Source: an uncultured Collinsella sp.
Lineage (GTDB): Bacteria > Actinomycetota > Coriobacteriia > Coriobacteriales > Coriobacteriaceae
Direction: 5' to 3'
DNA length: 15,779 nucleotides
NCBI GenBank assembly: GCA_902482615.1
Contig: CABTAA010000013.1
Coordinates: forward strand, 1-15,779
The position numbers and the translations under genes are program-made. The notes below the pieces were generated by a model, which was not told the DNA's origin, made no database searches, and worked only from the letters and a program-made list of their open reading frames with translations. Positions 6,679-15,779 of the stretch are shown here, piece after piece. The first letter of the stretch is position 1. The number at the start of each line of letters is the position of its first letter.

Positions 6679-8319
6679 ATGATCGAAATCACCCAAGTCA
6701 ACGCGTCGCTCGATGAAGCCGGCGATGAAAATGCCTGCCTCATTGTTGGCAAGCGAGTCGCCAAGCGCGTCCTACGTTGCAAGGACTCCGAGATCAAGTC
6801 CATCGAGCTCCACCGCAAGTCAATCGACGCTCGCAAAAAACGAGACGTCCATTTTATCCTGAGCTTTCGTGTTGAGCTGACCAGTCCCCACCTCGAGCGA
6901 GAGGCGGTCGACAGCGTTTCCGAACGTGACCGCTCGCACGTACGCGCGATAGATGACGATGAGCCTTCATTCCCCTTCCCCGTTTCCGGCGCACCCAAAG
7001 AGCGCCCCGTCGTCATCGGTGCCGGATGCGCCGGCCTTTTCGCCGCACTCACCCTTGCCGAAGCAGGTCTTAAGCCCTTGCTCATCGAGCGCGGCGACCC
7101 GGCATTTCGCCGCTCGCATGCGATCGACCTCTTTCTAAAGGAGCGCATCCTCGACCCCGAGAGTAATATCCAGTTTGGTCTGGGCGGCGCGGGGACCTTC
7201 TCGGACGGCAAGCTCAATACAGGAACAAAAAATCCCGCCCATCGCCTTATCCTCGAAACCTTCGTCGAGGCGGGGGCGCCCCGCGATATTCTGTGGGATG
7301 CCAAGCCGCACATTGGCTCCGACATCCTTCCCACGGTTGTCACCGCTATATCCCAGCGCATCGAGCAGCTCGGAGGTGTCGTCCGTTATCGAACAAAGCT
7401 CGTCGACATTCACATCGACGCGTCTGGCGCCATTACCGGTATTGATGTCCAATCGTCCCAAGACGCCGCTTGCGAGCCAATCGAGACAAAGCACCTAATC
7501 CTCGCCTGCGGGCATTCTGCTCGCGATATTTTTGAGCTCCTTAAGGACCACAACGTGGCCCTCGCACAAAAGACCTTTGCCATGGGCGTTCGCATCGAGC
7601 ATCCGCAGCGCGACATCGACCGAGCCCAATATGGAGCCTCGGCGGGACATCCAGCGCTCGGGGCGGCCCCTTACAAACTTGTTGCCCATCTTCCCAACGG
7701 CCGCAGCGTGTTCTCGTTTTGCATGTGCCCCGGCGGGCAGGTTGTCGCCGCCTCTTCCGAGCAGGGCAACCTGTGCGTCAACGGCGCTAGCCTCAATGCC
7801 CGCGACGGACGCAACGCAAATGCCGCCCTGCTCGTTAACGTCACGCCTGAGGACCTTCCCAACGATGACCCGCTCGCCGGCATCGAGCTCCAGCGTGCCT
7901 GCGAGGCGGCCGCCTATCGCCTGGGCGGCTCCAACTGGAACGCACCGGCACAGCTCGTCGGAGATTTCCTCGCAGGACGCGCCAGCAAGGCGCCCGGAAA
8001 GGTAAAGCCCACCTATCCGCTTGGTGTGACCTGGACGGCAATTGACGAAGCCCTGCCGCAGCATATCGTCGAGTCGCTCCGCCTGGGACTTCCCCTACTC
8101 GGAAAAAAGCTACGAGGCTACGACCGCCCCGATGCCGTTCTTACCGGCGTGGAGACTCGTTCGAGCTCACCGGTTACTGTCACCCGAGACCGAACGTGCC
8201 ATGCCGTGTCGACCCCGGGCCTCTACCCTTGCGGTGAGGGAGCTGGATATGCCGGCGGCATCATGAGCGCGGCCACCGACGGCATTCGTTGTGCCGAAGC
8301 CCTGATCGCAGACCTCTAG
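6679..8319 (+). CDS. COG2509-type FAD-dependent dehydrogenase
   Basis: The product is 546 residues, near the usual length of this uncharacterised flavoprotein family. A ~100-residue N-terminal domain rich in charged residues precedes the FAD-binding segment GAGCAG (114-119), closed by the acidic residue in LIERGD. The hallmark FGLGGAGTFSDGKLNTG lies at 166-182. A C-terminal block containing CGEGAGYAGGIMSAATDG gives the second FAD contact. The start is fixed by AAGGAG at 6667-6672, six bases upstream; a longer reading from 6556 would overlap the previous gene and lacks a site. The substrate is unknown. Its position after Mrp and another flavoprotein suggests a redox or cofactor role, but it is separated from them by a hairpin and a -10 box and may be its own unit. 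The gene converges on uvrB. Confidence 0.88.
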   Translation: MIEITQVNASLDEAGDENACLIVGKRVAKRVLRCKDSEIKSIELHRKSIDARKKRDVHFILSFRVELTSPHLEREAVDSVSERDRSHVRAIDDDEPSFPFPVSGAPKERPVVIGAGCAGLFAALTLAEAGLKPLLIERGDPAFRRSHAIDLFLKERILDPESNIQFGLGGAGTFSDGKLNTGTKNPAHRLILETFVEAGAPRDILWDAKPHIGSDILPTVVTAISQRIEQLGGVVRYRTKLVDIHIDASGAITGIDVQSSQDAACEPIETKHLILACGHSARDIFELLKDHNVALAQKTFAMGVRIEHPQRDIDRAQYGASAGHPALGAAPYKLVAHLPNGRSVFSFCMCPGGQVVAASSEQGNLCVNGASLNARDGRNANAALLVNVTPEDLPNDDPLAGIELQRACEAAAYRLGGSNWNAPAQLVGDFLAGRASKAPGKVKPTYPLGVTWTAIDEALPQHIVESLRLGLPLLGKKLRGYDRPDAVLTGVETRSSSPVTVTRDRTCHAVSTPGLYPCGEGAGYAGGIMSAATDGIRCAEALIADL

Positions 8320-8345
8320 CGCACGAATTCCAGCACGCAAAAGAC

Positions 8346-8381
8346 ACAGGCCCCGAGCTCCACAGGGAACTCGGGGCCTGT
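8346..8381. terminator. bidirectional terminator between COG2509 gene and uvrB
   Basis: The arms 8346-8357 and 8370-8381 are perfect 12-bp complements around a 12-base loop, in the 65-base gap between convergent genes. On the plus strand a T-rich TTCGCTATTTCTT follows; on the minus strand GTCTTTTG follows. It begins four bases after the uvrB stop and probably ends both transcripts. Confidence 0.8.
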
Positions 8382-8384
8382 TCG

Positions 8385-10625
8385 CTATTTCTTAAACCGT
8401 GCACCCTGGCGTTTTCTGCCCGATGCGAACGTGGAACCCTTGCGGGCCTGCGAACGTAAGCGCTCGATCGTCTCGTCCTCAGACGCACCCTCGAGCATCG
8501 CCCGAATCTGAACGACGGCATCGCGCAGGCGCGCCGCCTCCTCAAAGTCCATGGCGGCAGAAGCGTTGCGCATATCCTCTTCCATGGTTTCGACGATCCG
8601 CACAAGCTCGTCATGCGGCAGTTCTTCCAACTGCTCCGCAAGTGTCTGCTCGGGTGCCACCGTTTCCGGCACGCCGCCTTCGCCCGACTCATCGGGCGTA
8701 TAGAATGCGCCATGGCCAAGGGAGTCGCCCTTCGAGCGCCCCTTGGAACCCACGGTTTTTTCGGCCTCGGCAATAAAACTTGAGATGTCGTTGATGGCTT
8801 TGCGCACCGTCTTGGGCACAATGCCATGCTCTTCGTTATATGCCATCTGAATCTCGCGGCGGCGCCGCGTCTCCTCGATGGCCTCTTTCATCGAATCGGT
8901 CACAACGTCCGCATACATGATGACTTCGCCATCGGCGTTACGGGCCGCGCGGCCAATCGTCTGAATCAGCGAACGGCGGTTGCGCAAGAAGCCTTCCTTA
9001 TCGGCATCGAGAATTGCCACCAGTGAGACCTCGGGGAGATCCAAGCCCTCGCGAAGCAGGTTGATGCCAACGAGGACATCGATCTTGCCCTCGCGCAGCG
9101 TTCGCAGGATCTCGACACGGTCCATTGTCGCCGTATCAGAGTGCATGTAATTGACCTTAATGCCCGCGTCGAGCAGATGGTCGGTCAGGTCCTCGGCCAT
9201 GCGCTTGGTCAACGTGGTCACCAGCACGCGCTCCTTGCGGGCAACGCGCTCGCGAATCTCGTCCTCAAGATCGTCAATCTGACCGCGAACCGGACGCACA
9301 TCGATCTTGGGATCGAGCAGACCGGTCGGACGAATAATCTGCTCAACGTCGTTCTGGCTCACCCGCAGCTCATAGTCGCCCGGTGTTGCCGAAACGTAGA
9401 TGAACTGGGGTATCCTTGCCTCAAACTCATCGAAACGAAGCGGGCGGTTATCGAGCGCCGAGGGCAGGCGAAAACCGTGTTCCACCAGTGTCACCTTACG
9501 CGAGCGGTCACCTTCGTGCATACCGCGAATCTGCGGCACCGTCACATGGCTCTCATCGATGATGCAGAGCATATCTTTGGGAAAGTAATCGATTAGGGTA
9601 AACGGCGGCTCGCCCGGCTTGCGACCATCCAGATGACGCGAGTAGTTCTCGATGCCGTTGCAAAAGCCCATCGTCTCGAGCATCTCAAGATCATAATCGG
9701 TGCGCTGCTGCAGACGCTGCGCCTCGAGCAACTTGTCGGTCGCCTTGAGCTCCGCCACGCGCTTCTCGCACTCTTCGCTGATCGATTTCAGAGTCGCCTT
9801 GACCTTCGGCTTCTCGGTCACGTAGTGCGATGCCGGCCATACGGGAATGGCCTCATACTCACGAAGCATCTCACCGGTGACCTCATCGATCTCGGCAATC
9901 AGCTCGACCTCATCGCCAAAGAACTCAAACCGCAACGGATGCTCGGCATAAGGCGGATACACGTCGACAACATCGCCGCGCACGCGGAACGTGCCGCGTG
10001 CCAGGTCATAGTCATTGCGATCATATTGAATGTCGATAAGTGCATGGATAAAGTCATCGCGCTCGAGCGGCACCTTTTTGTCGACGTTTGGAGCCAGACC
10101 CGCATAGTCCTCAGGAGAGCCAATGCCATAGATACACGAGACCGATGCGACAACGATCACATCGCGTCGAGAGAGCAGCGATGCGGTCGCCTGATGTCGC
10201 AGCATCTCGACCTCTTCGTTAATCGAGGAGTCTTTCTCGATATATGTATCGCTTTGCGGCACATACGCCTCGGGCTGATAGTAGTCGTAGTACGAGACGA
10301 AGTAGACCACAGCGTTGTTGGGAAAGAACTCTTTGAGCTCGCTCGCAAGCTGAGCGGCGAGCGTTTTATTCGGAGCCATGACCAGCGTCGGCTTTCCCAG
10401 GGCCTCAATAGTCTTTGCCATCGTGAAGGTCTTGCCCGAACCAGTCACGCCCAGCAAAACCTGATAGCGGTCTCCGTCCCTCACGCCCTGCACAAGCGAC
10501 TCAATGGCCTTAGGCTGGGAACCGGCAGGCTCATAGGGAGACACGACCTTAAACGGCACGTCAGAGCCTTCAACGCCAAAGCGCTTAAGTTCACCACCAA
10601 CGCGTTCTACTTCAAATTCCGCCAT
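8385..10625 (-). CDS. uvrB: UvrB, excinuclease ABC subunit B
   Basis: UvrB is the helicase-like subunit of nucleotide excision repair that receives damaged DNA from UvrA, verifies the lesion and recruits UvrC. The 746-residue product has Walker A GVTGSGKT (59-66), the beta-hairpin region with YYDYYQPEAYVP, the DESH Walker B box (357-360), motif VI QTIGRAARN, and a C-terminal UVR domain (about 674-711) used for UvrA/UvrC contact. It is longer than the typical ~670 residues: about 20 extra residues precede the conserved start, and a basic 35-residue tail rich in Arg, Lys and Gly follows the UVR domain. The start at 10625 has TAGGAG at 10631-10636, five bases upstream. It lies 51 bases downstream of the lytic transglycosylase gene on the same strand. 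I see no LexA box before it. Confidence 0.98.
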   Translation of the reverse strand: MAEFEVERVGGELKRFGVEGSDVPFKVVSPYEPAGSQPKAIESLVQGVRDGDRYQVLLGVTGSGKTFTMAKTIEALGKPTLVMAPNKTLAAQLASELKEFFPNNAVVYFVSYYDYYQPEAYVPQSDTYIEKDSSINEEVEMLRHQATASLLSRRDVIVVASVSCIYGIGSPEDYAGLAPNVDKKVPLERDDFIHALIDIQYDRNDYDLARGTFRVRGDVVDVYPPYAEHPLRFEFFGDEVELIAEIDEVTGEMLREYEAIPVWPASHYVTEKPKVKATLKSISEECEKRVAELKATDKLLEAQRLQQRTDYDLEMLETMGFCNGIENYSRHLDGRKPGEPPFTLIDYFPKDMLCIIDESHVTVPQIRGMHEGDRSRKVTLVEHGFRLPSALDNRPLRFDEFEARIPQFIYVSATPGDYELRVSQNDVEQIIRPTGLLDPKIDVRPVRGQIDDLEDEIRERVARKERVLVTTLTKRMAEDLTDHLLDAGIKVNYMHSDTATMDRVEILRTLREGKIDVLVGINLLREGLDLPEVSLVAILDADKEGFLRNRRSLIQTIGRAARNADGEVIMYADVVTDSMKEAIEETRRRREIQMAYNEEHGIVPKTVRKAINDISSFIAEAEKTVGSKGRSKGDSLGHGAFYTPDESGEGGVPETVAPEQTLAEQLEELPHDELVRIVETMEEDMRNASAAMDFEEAARLRDAVVQIRAMLEGASEDETIERLRSQARKGSTFASGRKRQGARFKK

Positions 10626-10650
10626 GGATACTCCTAACTCATATATCTGC

Positions 10651-10656
10651 AGTATA
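10651..10656 (-). promoter_or_regulatory. possible -10 box in front of uvrB
   Basis: The minus strand reads TATACT (five of six -10 matches) about 26 bases before the uvrB ATG. The -35 position overlaps the end of the lytic transglycosylase gene and is poor. uvrB may have a weak promoter of its own or depend on read-through from coaE. Confidence 0.25.
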
Positions 10657-10676
10657 CGCAGGCGGCAGGCATAGTC

Positions 10677-11258
10677 CTATACGAACCGATCGGGATAGAG
10701 GGTCTTGTAGCGAGCCCAGGCATTATTGACACGAATCAGATACGCCTGCGTCTCGGGAAAGGTGATTGCATTATGAAGCGACGTACTCTGCTGCGCCCAT
10801 CCGTCGACATTGCCCATGCCGGCGTTATAGGCGGCAATGGCACTGTCAGTCGACCCGTTAAAATACGCTAGAAGATACGAGAGATACGCACAGCCAAACT
10901 CGATATTCGTAGCCGGATCGTTAAGGTTGTCGGCCGAATACTCGCCACCGTCGACAAGGCCCTTGGCGATCATATCCTGGGCAGTCTCGGGCATCAGCTG
11001 CATCAATCCCTGTGCGCCTTGATTCGACTCGGCCCCGGGATCCCAATTCGATTCAGACTTAATGACAGCGCACACCAGATACGGATCCAGATTATGCGAA
11101 ATACTGGATTGCTTTACATACGCCTCGTAGTCAATCGGATACAGCGGCTTAAAGAAAGCGGCAGGAGCATACGAGTAAACGAATGAGATAAGGCCGAAGG
11201 CAAAAACGGCAGCTAGCGGTATAAGGCGATACCACGTAAGGAAACGTGTCTTAGGCAT
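10677..11258 (-). CDS. membrane-anchored lytic transglycosylase (SLT/GH23 domain)
   Basis: The 193-residue protein has one hydrophobic segment at about residues 11-30, either a signal anchor or an uncleaved signal peptide, so the domain should act outside the membrane. The SLT (goose-lysozyme-like) domain covers roughly residues 55-170: VIKSESNW with catalytic E69, then QGAQGLMQLMPETA (about 80-93), and a later AYNAGMGNV. Enzymes of this type cleave the MurNAc-GlcNAc bond of peptidoglycan and form 1,6-anhydro ends. No LysM or other wall-binding domain is attached. Its ATG at 11258 lies inside the coaE gene (8-base overlap) with AAGGAGG-type bases just upstream, so it is co-translated with coaE. 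Similar small forms are often annotated Slt or MltE-like; the exact cell-wall role is open. Confidence 0.92.
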   Translation of the reverse strand: MPKTRFLTWYRLIPLAAVFAFGLISFVYSYAPAAFFKPLYPIDYEAYVKQSSISHNLDPYLVCAVIKSESNWDPGAESNQGAQGLMQLMPETAQDMIAKGLVDGGEYSADNLNDPATNIEFGCAYLSYLLAYFNGSTDSAIAAYNAGMGNVDGWAQQSTSLHNAITFPETQAYLIRVNNAWARYKTLYPDRFV

Positions 11259-11892
11259 CGGCCTCCTCCTTATCCACTACATCCCCGAACCCATGGCATG
11301 CAAGCCATGAGTCAAGCTGCTCAAAGAGCGAATTATCGCCTGAGGCATTATCAATCACCGTTGTAGCGAGATTGCACAGCGCAGACTCATCGGGCTGACA
11401 AGCAGAACGGGCATCGAAATCAGATGGCTCCATGCCACGTTGAATAGCGCGCTCGCGACGAACTGACAAAGGGGCGCTAATGACCAGAATTTCATCAGCC
11501 AAGCCAAATGCATCCTCAAAACCAGTCGGAGCAGAAACCTCGACCGCCGCAAAGGGGTAACGGGGAGATGAAACCGTACAACAAACCGGATCGAGAATCC
11601 TCAGCGAAAGCTGTTCAATCAGAACGGGATGCACGATGCCATTGAGTCGTGCGACCGAATCAGGAGAAGCGAAAGCTCGAGAAGCGAGGATGCTGCGGCG
11701 AATGCCGCCCTCCTCATCCAAAATGTCCCAACCGAATTCATCCGCGAGAGTATTGACGATATCAGAGCCCGGCACATACAGAGATTTTGCAAGCTCATCC
11801 AGATCGATAAGCATAGCGCCACGAGATTCGAAATAGCGGCAGGCAGTCGACTTACCCGAAGCAATATTGCCCAAGACAAACACGGTAAACAT
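11251..11892 (-). CDS. coaE: dephospho-CoA kinase
   Basis: CoaE phosphorylates the ribose 3'-hydroxyl of dephospho-CoA, the last step of coenzyme A synthesis in the cytoplasm. The 213-residue product has the P-loop GNIASGKST (8-16), an IDLDELAKSLY segment matching the family's conserved D-ADE region, a LNGIVHPVL block, and the C-terminal Arg/Gln and IDN pattern (residues about 160-185) of the nucleotide-binding lid. I chose ATG at 11892 rather than TTG at 11895, because the GGGAGGG ribosome binding site is well spaced only for the ATG. It is the first gene of a minus-strand unit with the lytic transglycosylase (8-base overlap) and probably uvrB. The C-terminal half is more divergent than the N-terminal half, but the overall pattern fits. 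Confidence 0.93.
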   Translation of the reverse strand: MFTVFVLGNIASGKSTACRYFESRGAMLIDLDELAKSLYVPGSDIVNTLADEFGWDILDEEGGIRRSILASRAFASPDSVARLNGIVHPVLIEQLSLRILDPVCCTVSSPRYPFAAVEVSAPTGFEDAFGLADEILVISAPLSVRRERAIQRGMEPSDFDARSACQPDESALCNLATTVIDNASGDNSLFEQLDSWLACHGFGDVVDKEEADA

Positions 11893-11920
11893 CAAGCCCT
11901 CCCTAACGCCAATGCGAGTA

Positions 11921-11951
11921 ATTATCGCTCAAATACACTAGAAGAACTCAA
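11921..11951 (-). promoter_or_regulatory. candidate promoter of coaE unit
   Basis: On the minus strand TTGAGT (11946-11951, four of six) and GATAAT (11921-11926, five of six) are 19 bases apart, slightly longer than ideal. Transcription would start near 11914, giving a leader of about 22 bases before the coaE ATG. Confidence 0.4.
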
Positions 11952-12018
11952 AATACAGCCAAACAGTAAGAGCGAATACGGGGGAGCTAGGTCCCAAAGC
12001 ACAACGTGTATACAACGC

Positions 12019-12049
12019 AAAAAGGGGGAGGCCGCGAGGCCTCCCCCTT
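12019..12049 (-). terminator. intrinsic terminator of the rRNA operon
   Basis: The arms 12022-12033 and 12038-12049 form a perfect 12-bp GC-rich stem with a four-base loop. On the minus strand it is followed by a run of five T at 12019-12023 that overlaps the base of the stem. It lies about 35 bases beyond the 5S 3' end and insulates the rRNA operon from coaE on the same strand. Confidence 0.9.
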
Positions 12050-12083
12050 CTCAGTTCAAGCGTACGGCTCGGTGCCGTCCACC

Positions 12084-12200
12084 GGTCAGCGGCGCCCTGG
12101 CCTCCCACGGGCTGACCCCGCAGTACTCTCGGCGCGATGGGGCTTAGCTTCCGGGTTCGGAACGGGACCGGGCGTGCCCCCCATGCTCTGGCCGCTGACC
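12084..12200 (-). rRNA. rrf: 5S ribosomal RNA
   Basis: On the minus strand about 117 bases carry the 5S core, including the conserved CCGAACCCGGAAGCTAAGC segment and a GAGAGTACTGC segment, with the two ends (GGTCAGCGGC and GCCGCTGACC) complementary as helix I. The complementarity continues five bases past each mature end (12079-12093 with 12191-12205), which is expected for the precursor. Ends are placed by this helix and are accurate to a few bases. Confidence 0.93.
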
Positions 12201-12217
12201 GGTGGGCGGCGCCCACC
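12201..12217 (-). repeat. hairpin in the 23S-5S spacer next to the 5S 5' end
   Basis: The arms 12201-12207 and 12211-12217 are perfect 7-bp complements with a three-base loop. Five of these bases (12201-12205) also belong to the extended 5S precursor helix, so the two structures exclude each other. The rest of the ~147-base 23S-5S spacer holds no tRNA or gene that I can see. Confidence 0.5.
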
Positions 12218-12324
12218 GTTACGGTGTCCGGTGTCTCTCTCACGTGCCCTGGGGGCCGCATGGCGCATAGGAAAGGTCTGACTCGGGGGCATCCTCGTGC
12301 CCGGACCGCGCCTAAGAGCGCATG

Positions 12325-12335
12325 TCCCGCGGGCC
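12325..12335 (-). repeat. 3' arm of the pre-23S processing stem
   Basis: TCCCGCGGGCC on the plus strand is an exact inverted copy of 15333-15343. The two lie just outside the 3' and 5' ends of 23S and can pair over 11 bp. The inner bases 12343-12356 and 15315-15328 add about 12 more pairs. This is the arrangement of the RNase III-type precursor stalk. Confidence 0.75.
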
Positions 12336-12347
12336 GCGAGGTGCGGT

Positions 12348-15322
<2,975 letters not shown>

Positions 15323-15332
15323 GACCGCATCG

Positions 15333-15343
15333 GGCCCGCGGGA
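15333..15343 (-). repeat. 5' arm of the pre-23S processing stem
   Basis: GGCCCGCGGGA is the exact inverted partner of 12325-12335 and lies just upstream of the 23S 5' end. Together they enclose the whole 23S gene in a precursor stalk. Confidence 0.75.
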
Positions 15344-15418
15344 TATCCACGTGTCGCTAATAAAAATTAATCGATATCATGAATAGCGCTCGTATGTCGC
15401 AATTCGGGTATCTCATAC

Positions 15419-15447
15419 CGCGGCACAGTGTATGTACTGTGCTCGCG
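15419..15447 (-). repeat. strong hairpin in the 16S-23S spacer
   Basis: The arms 15419-15429 and 15436-15447 pair over 11 bp (GCACAGT/ACTGTGC plus CGCG/CGCG) with one bulged base and a six-base loop. It is the most stable local structure in the AT-rich part of the spacer. Confidence 0.55.
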
Positions 15448-15683
15448 ATCAGATGCTCCTCACTCATATATAAGTGAATTCTTCTTGTTTGGATCGGATG
15501 AATGATTGCTATCATTCTGTCTGATAAATCGCAGAAAAGAATCGAGTCTGGAAGAAATTGATCTTCCATCTCTCTCCTATCGCTATGCGGCTCTCAAGGT
15601 ACGCGGGTGCGACCCCGGGGACCGGGTGCTGCGGGGAATCATCGCGGGCGACATCCACCGGACGGGCTCCTGCCCTCTATTCG

Positions 15684-15695
15684 AGTTAAAGTTTG
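15684..15695 (-). promoter_or_regulatory. boxA-like antitermination element after 16S
   Basis: The minus strand carries CTTTAAC (15685-15691), the core of the boxA consensus TGCTCTTTAACA, about 24 bases downstream of the 16S 3' end. boxA in rRNA leaders and spacers recruits NusB and S10 to allow full-length rRNA transcription. The bases before the core match poorly. Confidence 0.4.
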
Positions 15696-15717
15696 TCTCT
15701 CTAAGAACTTATCTCCC

Positions 15718-15779
<62 letters not shown>

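Noticed and set aside
9633..10637. 334-codon open frame on the plus strand
   Set aside because: It lies wholly antisense to uvrB, whose motifs are unambiguous; no family pattern or convincing start site is seen.
11893..11895. TTG start for coaE
   Set aside because: It adds one residue and is too close to the GGGAGGG site; ATG 11892 fits better.
15595..15680. Possible degenerate tRNA in the GC-rich part of the rRNA spacer
   Set aside because: No T-loop GTTCGA pattern, no anticodon arm and no matching acceptor arms on either strand.

Overview
This window looks like ordinary chromosomal DNA from a high-GC Gram-positive bacterium. The best guess is a Coriobacteriia member of the Collinsella type. 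The reasons are GC-rich coding sequence, strong AAGGAG-type ribosome binding sites matching the 16S 3' end, an actinobacterial-looking 5S and 23S, and a UvrA zinc-finger variant resembling those I recall from actinobacteria. The assignment is an inference; no diagnostic part of the 16S gene is present.

Layout: (1) 1-2003, minus strand: the N-terminal 667 codons of uvrA, cut by the window edge. (2) 2004-2196: a divergent intergenic region with a candidate LexA (SOS) box on the uvrA side. (3) 2197-8319, plus strand: four genes. These are a membrane-anchored LTA-synthase-like phosphoglycerol transferase, an Mrp/NBP35-type Fe-S cluster carrier ATPase, an HI0933/BaiN-type flavoprotein starting on the base after the mrp stop, and a COG2509-type FAD-dependent dehydrogenase with its own -10 box and leader hairpin. 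(4) 8346-8381: a strong hairpin between convergent genes. (5) 8385-11892, minus strand: coaE, a lytic transglycosylase and uvrB, transcribed in that order, with an 8-base coaE/transglycosylase overlap. (6) 12019-15779, minus strand: a ribosomal RNA operon read 16S (only its last ~61 bases), a spacer without tRNA genes, 23S, 5S and a terminator with a U-run.

The genes fall into housekeeping groups: nucleotide excision repair (uvrA, uvrB), cell envelope (LTA synthase-like enzyme, lytic transglycosylase), cofactor and redox functions (coaE, Mrp, two flavoproteins) and translation (rRNA). The two excision repair genes share a strand but are separated by the opposite-strand four-gene block.

I found no mobile element, CRISPR array, defence or phage gene, and nothing I would call a previously undescribed system. 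The points most worth a second look are the promoter plus leader hairpin before the COG2509 gene, the zero-gap Mrp-flavoprotein pair, the candidate LexA box, the UvrA zinc-finger variant, and the well-formed 23S and 5S precursor stems.
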